Origin: Flavobacteriales bacterium
GTDB lineage: Bacteria; Bacteroidota; Bacteroidia; Flavobacteriales; BACL11
DNA length: 11,916 nt
Assembly: GCA_018695965.1 (NCBI GenBank)
Contig: JABHQB010000101.1
Span: forward strand, 1 to 11,916
Reading direction: 5' to 3'
Shown here: positions 6,740 through 11,916 of the stretch, in pieces
How positions within the stretch are numbered: position 1 is the stretch's first letter
How the letters are laid out: the number at the start of each line of letters is the position of its first letter
The notes under the pieces: generated by a model
The model's database searches: none
What the model was told of the DNA's origin: nothing
Seen by the model: the letters and a program-made list of their open reading frames with translations, nothing else
Program-made: the position numbers and the translations under genes

Positions 6740-7740
6740 TGGGTAAAATTACAGCGGCAATAACAGGAATCCAAGGATATGTGCCTAATTATATCCTGAC
6801 AAATAAGGAGTTGGAAACAATGGTCGAAACCAATGATGAGTGGATTACAAGTAGAACTGGAATTAAAGAAAGAAGAATACTGAAAGGTAAAGGGAAGGGA
6901 TCTTCAGATATGGGTGCAGAAGCGGTAAAAGGATTGTTAAAGAAAACAAATACTGCTGCTGAAAAAATTGATTTAATTATTTGCGCAACAGCTACTCCTG
7001 ATATGATATTCCCTTCTACTGCATGTATAATTGCAGATAAAGTTGGAGCGACAAATTGTTTTGCATACGATTTGATGGCTGCTTGTTCAGGATTTTTGTA
7101 TTCTCTTGCAACTGCATCCAAATTTATTGAAACAGGTGCTTATAAAAAAGTTATTGTTGTAGGGTCAGATAAGATGTCATCTATTGTAAATTATAGCGAA
7201 AGATCTACTTGTATTATTTTTGGAGATGGAGCTGGAGCTGTTCTTTTAGAACCTTCTGAAGATGGATTAGGAATTCAAGATTCTATTTTAAAATCAGATG
7301 GTTCCGGAATAGAATTTTTACATCTAAAAGCAGGTGGATCTGTAAAACCAGCATCTCATGAAACAATTGACGCTAAAGAACATTTTATTTTTCAAGATGG
7401 TCAGCCTGTTTTTAAAGCTGCTGTAAAAAGTATGGCTGATGTTTCGGAAGAAATAATGAATAGAAATAATCTTACTGCAGATGATGTAGCTTGGTTAGTT
7501 CCTCATCAAGCAAATAAGAGAATTATTGATGCAACTGCCAGAAGAATGGGGGTTGGAGAAGATAAAGTAATGCTTAATATCCAAAGATATGGAAATACCA
7601 CTAACGCAACTATACCTTTATGTTTATGGGAATGGGAAAACCAACTAAATAAAGGTGATAATATTATACTTGCTGCTTTTGGAGGTGGATTTACATGGGG
7701 ATCTATATATCTTAAATGGGCATATGATTCAAATAAATAA
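6739..7740 (+). CDS. fabH: Beta-ketoacyl-ACP synthase III
   Basis: A 333-residue condensing enzyme that joins an acyl-CoA primer to malonyl-ACP and so starts type II fatty-acid synthesis in the cytosol. The catalytic triad is complete: C116 in AACSGF, H256 in PHQAN, and N286 in YGNTTNA. The N-terminal SRTGIKERR and C-terminal AFGGGFTWGS motifs are standard for FabH. Length is normal. Many Bacteroidota make iso-branched acids, so the primer may be a branched acyl-CoA; the sequence alone does not show this. The start overlaps the plsX stop by one base. The product AccB-AccC lies just downstream and works toward malonyl-CoA, the other substrate of the pathway. Confidence 0.96.
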   Translation: MGKITAAITGIQGYVPNYILTNKELETMVETNDEWITSRTGIKERRILKGKGKGSSDMGAEAVKGLLKKTNTAAEKIDLIICATATPDMIFPSTACIIADKVGATNCFAYDLMAACSGFLYSLATASKFIETGAYKKVIVVGSDKMSSIVNYSERSTCIIFGDGAGAVLLEPSEDGLGIQDSILKSDGSGIEFLHLKAGGSVKPASHETIDAKEHFIFQDGQPVFKAAVKSMADVSEEIMNRNNLTADDVAWLVPHQANKRIIDATARRMGVGEDKVMLNIQRYGNTTNATIPLCLWEWENQLNKGDNIILAAFGGGFTWGSIYLKWAYDSNK

Positions 7741-7743
7741 TAG

Positions 7744-7751
7744 TATTTTTG
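7744..7751 (+). promoter_or_regulatory. Possible internal -7 element ahead of accB
   Basis: TATTTTTG is an exact TAnnTTTG box in the 30-base gap between fabH and accB. A start near 7758 would leave about 13 bases before the accB ATG. No TTG lies at the expected spacing upstream. It could give accB-accC extra or separate expression within the longer transcript. A chance match in A/T-rich DNA remains possible. Confidence 0.4.
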
Positions 7752-7770
7752 TAATTATAAACTATATCAA

Positions 7771-8280
7771 ATGAAAAAGATGAATTTAGAAGACATCCAA
7801 GAATTAATAAAGTTTGTAGCAAAATCAGGAGCTACAGAGGTAGATTTAGAAATTGATAACATAAAAATATCTATTAAATCCCCTGCAAAGAAAAGAAGAG
7901 GTGAAGTAGATGTCCCGACCATAATTCATCAAGCTCCTGCTCAAATTGTTACGCAAGCTCCTGTTTCAGTTCCTGCTGATACACCACCTATTGAAACAGC
8001 ACCGGAGAAGAAAGTTGGAAATGAAGAAGATAATTCAAATTACGTTGCTATAAAATCTTCAATGATTGGTACTTTCTACAGAAGTTCTTCTCCTGAAAAC
8101 CCTTCATTTGTAAATGTTGGTGATACTATAAAGGAGGGTGATACTATCTGTATTATTGAAGCGATGAAACTCTTTAATGAGATTGAATCTGAAGTCTCTG
8201 GTACTATTATAAAAGTATTGGTAGATGATGCTACTCCAATTGAATTTGATCAGCCACTTTTCTTAGTTGACCCATCATAA
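7771..8280 (+). CDS. accB: Acetyl-CoA carboxylase biotin carboxyl carrier protein
   Basis: A 169-residue biotin carrier (BCCP) subunit of acetyl-CoA carboxylase. The N-terminal part (about 1-38) is the helical segment that begins NLEDIQELIKFV and contacts biotin carboxylase. A proline/alanine-rich flexible linker follows at about 45-75, with repeated QAP and PA elements. The C-terminal biotinyl domain has the attachment motif EAMK with K133 as the biotinylated lysine, and the thumb segment YRSSSPENPSF typical of bacterial BCCP. The GSV-type ending is replaced by LVDPS. ATG 7771 is taken as the start; another ATG three codons later (7780) is equally possible. The gap to accC is 15 bp. AccA and AccD, the carboxyltransferase subunits, are not in this window, as is common. 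Confidence 0.95.
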   Translation: MKKMNLEDIQELIKFVAKSGATEVDLEIDNIKISIKSPAKKRRGEVDVPTIIHQAPAQIVTQAPVSVPADTPPIETAPEKKVGNEEDNSNYVAIKSSMIGTFYRSSSPENPSFVNVGDTIKEGDTICIIEAMKLFNEIESEVSGTIIKVLVDDATPIEFDQPLFLVDPS

Positions 8281-8295
8281 AACAAATATTTTAAT

Positions 8296-9633
8296 ATGTT
8301 TAAAAAGATATTAATTGCAAATAGAGGAGAGATTGCACTTAGAATTATCCGTTCTTGTAAAGAAATGGGAATTAAAACTGTTGCTGTTTACTCAAAAGCG
8401 GATGCCGAAAGCTTACATGTAAGGTTTGCAGATGAAGCGGTGTGTATTGGTCCTGCTTCAAGTGCAGAATCGTACTTAAAAATACCCAATATTATTGCAG
8501 CCGCTGAAATCACAAATTCTGATGCTATTCATCCGGGATATGGATTTCTTGCAGAAAACTCAAATTTTTCTAAAATCTGTGAGGAAAATAAAATAAAATT
8601 TATTGGAGCTTCTCCTGCAATGATTGATGGAATGGGTGATAAAGCTTCTGCTAAAGAAACCATGAAAAAAGCAGGGGTTCCTACCATACCTGGATCAAAA
8701 GGTTTAATAAAAGATTTTAATCATTGTAAAAAGTTATCTACTGAAATTGGATATCCTATTATGTTAAAAGCTACTGCAGGAGGGGGAGGAAAAGGAATGA
8801 GATTAGTATGGGCAAAAGAAGATTTGAAAGATTCGTGGGATTCTGCTCGTCAAGAATCGAAAGCTGCTTTTGGTAATGATGGCATGTATATGGAAAAATT
8901 TATTGAAGATCCAAGACATATTGAAATTCAAATTATTGGAGATTATAGAGGGAAAGCATCTCACTTATCTGAAAGAGACTGTTCAATACAAAGAAGACAC
9001 CAAAAACTTACTGAAGAAACTCCTTCTCCATTTATGACAAATAAATTGAGAAAAGAAATGGGAGAAGCTGCTATTAAAGCAGCTGAAGCTGTAAAATATG
9101 AAGGTGTTGGTACCGTAGAATTCCTAGTAGATAAAAACAGAAACTTCTATTTTATGGAAATGAATACCCGAATTCAGGTGGAGCACCCTATTACAGAGGA
9201 AGTTGTAGATTTTGACTTAATACGTGAACAAATAAAAGTTGCTGCAGGAACTGAAATTTCTGGGAAAAACTATATGCCTCAACTACATGCAATTGAGTGT
9301 AGAATAAATGCTGAAGACCCTTATAATGATTTCAGACCTTGTCCTGGTTTAATTACTTCTTTTCATGCTCCTGGTGGGCATGGAATAAGAATAGACACAC
9401 ATGTTTATGCTAATTATATGATACCTCCGTTTTATGATTCTATGATTGCAAAAGTTATTACAGTTGCGCAAAGCAGAGAAGAAGCTATTTCTAAAATGGA
9501 AAGAGCTTTAGATGAGTTTATTATTGAAGGGATAAAGACAACAATTCCTTTTCATCAAGCTCTTATGAAAAATGAAGATTTCAGAAAAGGAGTATATACC
9601 ACTAAATTTATGGATACTTTTGAGTTAAAATAG
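8296..9633 (+). CDS. accC: Acetyl-CoA carboxylase, biotin carboxylase subunit
   Basis: A 445-residue ATP-grasp enzyme that carboxylates the biotin on AccB using ATP and bicarbonate, the first half-reaction of malonyl-CoA synthesis. The N-terminal fold starts with KKILIANRGEIALRI, followed by HPGYGFLAEN. The ATP-binding glycine loop with K158 spans 156-169 (ends GGGGKGMR). The catalytic block EMNTRIQVEHP carries E288, N290, R292 and E296, which line up with E. coli numbering; E275 is the likely second metal ligand. Length equals free-standing AccC, with no fused biotinyl or carboxyltransferase domain, so it is not pyruvate or propionyl-CoA carboxylase. Last gene of the plus-strand cluster, convergent with dxs. 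Confidence 0.96.
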   Translation: MFKKILIANRGEIALRIIRSCKEMGIKTVAVYSKADAESLHVRFADEAVCIGPASSAESYLKIPNIIAAAEITNSDAIHPGYGFLAENSNFSKICEENKIKFIGASPAMIDGMGDKASAKETMKKAGVPTIPGSKGLIKDFNHCKKLSTEIGYPIMLKATAGGGGKGMRLVWAKEDLKDSWDSARQESKAAFGNDGMYMEKFIEDPRHIEIQIIGDYRGKASHLSERDCSIQRRHQKLTEETPSPFMTNKLRKEMGEAAIKAAEAVKYEGVGTVEFLVDKNRNFYFMEMNTRIQVEHPITEEVVDFDLIREQIKVAAGTEISGKNYMPQLHAIECRINAEDPYNDFRPCPGLITSFHAPGGHGIRIDTHVYANYMIPPFYDSMIAKVITVAQSREEAISKMERALDEFIIEGIKTTIPFHQALMKNEDFRKGVYTTKFMDTFELK

Positions 9634-9659
9634 GATCTTAAAAATTTAAAAAAATCCTA
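9631..9659. terminator. Weak hairpin between convergent accC and dxs, possible bidirectional terminator
   Basis: TAGGAT at 9631-9636 (including the accC stop TAG) pairs with ATCCTA at 9654-9659, around a 17-base A/T-rich loop that itself holds a small TTAAA/TTTAA palindrome. The stem is short and low in GC and there is no clear U-run of the classical kind, although the loop is rich in A and T on both strands. It is the only inverted repeat I see in the 47 bp gap, so it is offered as a candidate only. Confidence 0.3.
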
Positions 9660-9680
9660 ACTACTTGGTAAGAATTGTTT

Positions 9681-11603
9681 TTATACCGCTTGAGCTTTTC
9701 TGCTAATTAGTTTGTAAACTGTTTCTTTTATTGCTTTTACATCAAAGCAACATTCTGCATAAAGATCTTCTTGCGTCCCATGATTGATAAATTCATCTGG
9801 GATTCCTAAGCGAATAACCTCTGATTTGTACTTATTATCCGCCATAAACTCTATTACAGCTGACCCAAATCCTCCTTGCAAGCAACCATCCTCAATAGTA
9901 ATTATTTTATCAAATTTCTGAAATATGGTATGTAATAAATCTTTGTCTATTGGTTTTACAAATCTCATGTCAAAATGAGAAATATCTAACCCTTCTTTAT
10001 CAAAAGAGTTTTGTGCTTCTACTACAAAATTACCTGTATTTCCAATAGATAAAATAGCTACTTCTTCTCCATCTTTTACCATTCTTCCTTTTCCTATTTC
10101 AATTTCTTCAAATGGAGTTTCCCAATCTATCATAACTCCATTTCCTCTTGGATATCTGATAGAAAAAGGACCTTTATTTGGAAGTTGAGATGTATACATT
10201 AAATTTCTTAATTCTTGTTCATTCATGGGGGCAGAAACAATCATATTTGGGATACATCTAAAGTAAGCTAAATCGAAAACCCCATGATGAGTAGCTCCGT
10301 CCGCACCAACAAAACCTCCTCTATCCAAACAAAAAATAACATCTAAATTTTGCAGAGCTACATCATGTATCACTTGATCGTAAGCCCTTTGCATAAAAGT
10401 AGAATAAATATTACAAAAAGGTAACATCCCTTGTGTAGCAAGTCCTGCAGAAAAAGTAACCGAATGCTGTTCTGCAATACCTACATCAAAAACTCTGTGC
10501 GGCATCTCCTCCATCATTTTATTTAAGGAAGACCCCGAAAGCATAGCCGGAGTTACTCCTACTATATTATCATTTTCTTTAGCTAATTCTATTATTGTTT
10601 CTCCAAAAACATCTTGGTATTTTGGTGGGTTTTTGATAGGAGATTTAGTAATAATTTCTCCTGTTTCCTTATTAAAAATTCCTGGAGCATGCCATTTTGT
10701 AGTATCTCCATCTTCAGCTGGTTTATATCCTTTCCCTTTTTGGGTAATACAATGTAAAATCTTTGGACCAGGAATATTTTTTAAATCCTCCAGAACATCC
10801 GAAAGGTGTTCTACATCATGACCATCAATAGGTCCAAAATATCTGAAATTTAAAGATTCAAAATAATTACTTTCTCCCAAAATAGAAGATTTAATAGCCC
10901 CTTCAACTTTTTGTGCTACTGCCTGGGCATTTGGTCCGAACTTGCTAATTTTACCTAATATTTTCCAGATTTTATTTTTGGCTCTATTATATGTTTTTGA
11001 AGTAGCAATATCGGTCAAATATTCTTTTAAGGCTCCAACTCCTGGGTCAATTGACATACAATTATCATTCAAAATAATTAATAGGTTCGTATCTTCCATT
11101 CCAGCATGATTAAGCCCCTCAAAAGCAATCCCCCCAGTCATGGATCCATCCCCAATAACCGCAATATGTTGTTTGTTTTTATCCTTTTTTAATTCAGAAG
11201 CAAGAGACATGCCAAGTGCTGCCGAAATAGAAGTTGAAGCGTGTCCTACCCCAAATGTATCATAAACGCTTTCGGATCTCTTTGGAAATCCACTTATACC
11301 ATTATACATTCTATTTGTATGAAATTCATCTCTTCTGCCAGTTAGTATTTTATGCCCATAAGCTTGGTGTCCTACATCCCAAACCAACTGATCTTCAGGA
11401 GTATTAAAAACACGATGAATAGCTACCGTAAGTTCTACGACTCCCAAACTCGCCCCAAAATGTCCTCCTTTCTCAGAAACAACATCAATAATAAACTGAC
11501 GTAATTCTTTGGAAATTTTAGGCAAATCTTTCTTGCTTAACTTCCTTAAATCAGAAGGAAAATTGATTTTTGATAATAATGGACCAGATGTATATTTTTT
11601 CAT
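9681..11603 (-). CDS. dxs: 1-deoxy-D-xylulose-5-phosphate synthase
   Basis: A 640-residue thiamine-diphosphate enzyme that condenses pyruvate with glyceraldehyde-3-phosphate to give DXP, the entry to the MEP isoprenoid pathway and a precursor of pyridoxal phosphate. Transketolase-like domains appear in order: the N-terminal domain with catalytic H48 in GGHFGASLG and the ThDP/Mg motif GDGSMTGG from G151 to N181; the pyrimidine-binding domain with E378 in DVGIAEQH and the DRGGFVGADGATHHG block; and a C-terminal transketolase domain with EDGCLQGGFG. Length is typical and no residue appears to be missing. Start at ATG 11603, about 30 bases downstream of a TAnnTTTG box. It is transcribed alone, convergent with accC and divergent from the DUF3108 gene. 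Menaquinone side chains (see mqnC) draw on its product. Confidence 0.97.
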   Translation of the reverse strand: MKKYTSGPLLSKINFPSDLRKLSKKDLPKISKELRQFIIDVVSEKGGHFGASLGVVELTVAIHRVFNTPEDQLVWDVGHQAYGHKILTGRRDEFHTNRMYNGISGFPKRSESVYDTFGVGHASTSISAALGMSLASELKKDKNKQHIAVIGDGSMTGGIAFEGLNHAGMEDTNLLIILNDNCMSIDPGVGALKEYLTDIATSKTYNRAKNKIWKILGKISKFGPNAQAVAQKVEGAIKSSILGESNYFESLNFRYFGPIDGHDVEHLSDVLEDLKNIPGPKILHCITQKGKGYKPAEDGDTTKWHAPGIFNKETGEIITKSPIKNPPKYQDVFGETIIELAKENDNIVGVTPAMLSGSSLNKMMEEMPHRVFDVGIAEQHSVTFSAGLATQGMLPFCNIYSTFMQRAYDQVIHDVALQNLDVIFCLDRGGFVGADGATHHGVFDLAYFRCIPNMIVSAPMNEQELRNLMYTSQLPNKGPFSIRYPRGNGVMIDWETPFEEIEIGKGRMVKDGEEVAILSIGNTGNFVVEAQNSFDKEGLDISHFDMRFVKPIDKDLLHTIFQKFDKIITIEDGCLQGGFGSAVIEFMADNKYKSEVIRLGIPDEFINHGTQEDLYAECCFDVKAIKETVYKLISRKAQAV

Positions 11604-11631
11604 AATTTTTAGACAGAGGCAAAGACGGGAG

Positions 11632-11639
11632 CAAAGATA
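11632..11639 (-). promoter_or_regulatory. Predicted -7 element for dxs
   Basis: On the minus strand 11639-11632 reads TATCTTTG, an exact TAnnTTTG box, and the next base is C. Transcription from near 11625 gives a leader of about 22 bases to the dxs ATG. There is no clear TTG at the 18-base spacing. A second TCTTTGC, 12 bases further down, lacks the TA and falls inside the predicted leader. Confidence 0.5.
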
Positions 11640-11680
11640 AGAATTAAAAATGATATTATAATTTTTTGTATAATTGTAAT

Positions 11681-11916
11681 ATGAAGAAATTAATTCTAAT
11701 TTTTTTATTAACTTCTCATTATTGTTTTTCTCAAAAAAATATATACCCTATAAATACTGGTGAGAGTTGCTCGTATCAAATTTATTATGGATTTATAAAT
11801 GCAGGTCATGCTATATATTCAGTAACAAAAAAAAATGAGGAAATATCAGTAATTGTTCAAGGAAGAAGTAACTCAGTAGTTGACTTATTTTTTAAAATTA
11901 GAGATCGATATGAAAG
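11681..11916 (+). CDS. DUF3108 domain protein, secreted, N-terminal fragment (runs off the right edge)
   Basis: The open frame begins at ATG 11681 and continues without a stop to the edge, giving 78 residues. Residues 1-17 (two lysines, then a hydrophobic core, ending HYCFS before Q18) look like a Sec signal peptide. Cysteine 15 is not in a convincing lipobox, so cleavage by signal peptidase I is more likely than lipidation. The mature start, with a GESCSYQIYYGFINAGHA segment and then a VIVQGRSNSVVDLFFKIRD segment, resembles the beginning of DUF3108 proteins, predicted periplasmic or outer-membrane beta-rich proteins of unknown function. It is divergent from dxs across 77 bp. The family call is from partial sequence and moderately secure; no biochemical role can be given. 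Confidence 0.68.
   Translation, partial: MKKLILIFLLTSHYCFSQKNIYPINTGESCSYQIYYGFINAGHAIYSVTKKNEEISVIVQGRSNSVVDLFFKIRDRYE

Noticed and set aside
6789..7121. Minus-strand frame of 110 codons within fabH
   Set aside because: Entirely antisense to conserved FabH sequence including the active-site cysteine region; shadow frame.
10633..10821. Plus-strand frame of 62 codons within dxs
   Set aside because: Antisense to the continuous dxs frame and lacking any family feature.
11669..11676. TATAATTG as a -7 box for the DUF3108 gene
   Set aside because: One base off TAnnTTTG and only four bases before the ATG, so transcription would begin at or inside the start codon; not strong enough to list.

Overview
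This window reads as core-metabolism chromosome from an AT-rich member of the Bacteroidota, most likely a Flavobacteriales-type bacterium (inference). Three things support this. Several genes are preceded by the Bacteroidota promoter element TAnnTTTG, twice with TTG exactly 18 bases upstream, and Shine-Dalgarno sites are essentially absent. The proteins have Flavobacteria-like forms of PdxA, PlsX, S41 peptidase and DUF3108. The gene order DUF177-rpmF-plsX-fabH-accB-accC is also typical. I found no phage, transposon, CRISPR array, tRNA/rRNA or defence system, and no undescribed system. The most unusual structure is a perfect in-frame repeat at the left edge.

Left arm, minus strand (2456 down to 1): mqnC (futalosine-pathway menaquinone synthesis), ribE (riboflavin synthase), a dCMP deaminase-family gene and the N-terminal part of an S41 C-terminal-processing peptidase. 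They are packed with gaps of 1 and 2 bp and an 11 bp overlap, so they are probably one operon with coupled translation. The peptidase fragment carries a 141 bp (47-codon) direct tandem duplication whose second copy runs off the window.

Middle, plus strand (2445 to 9633): pepA (M17 aminopeptidase) and pdxA (vitamin B6 synthesis), 2 bp apart. A well-formed promoter then leads into DUF177, rpmF, plsX, fabH, accB and accC. This cluster joins a ribosome-linked pair to phospholipid and fatty-acid synthesis. AccB and AccC supply carboxybiotin for malonyl-CoA, FabH starts chains, and PlsX passes acyl groups to glycerolipid synthesis. A second -7 element lies before accB.

Right arm: dxs (isoprenoid precursor synthesis) runs on the minus strand, convergent with accC across a short gap holding a weak hairpin. 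It is divergent from a secreted DUF3108 protein cut by the right edge. Two start codons (mqnC and DUF177) are moved inward here, because the longer frames begin with TTG codons that form the last three bases of promoter -7 boxes. No gene-free stretch exceeds 300 bases.
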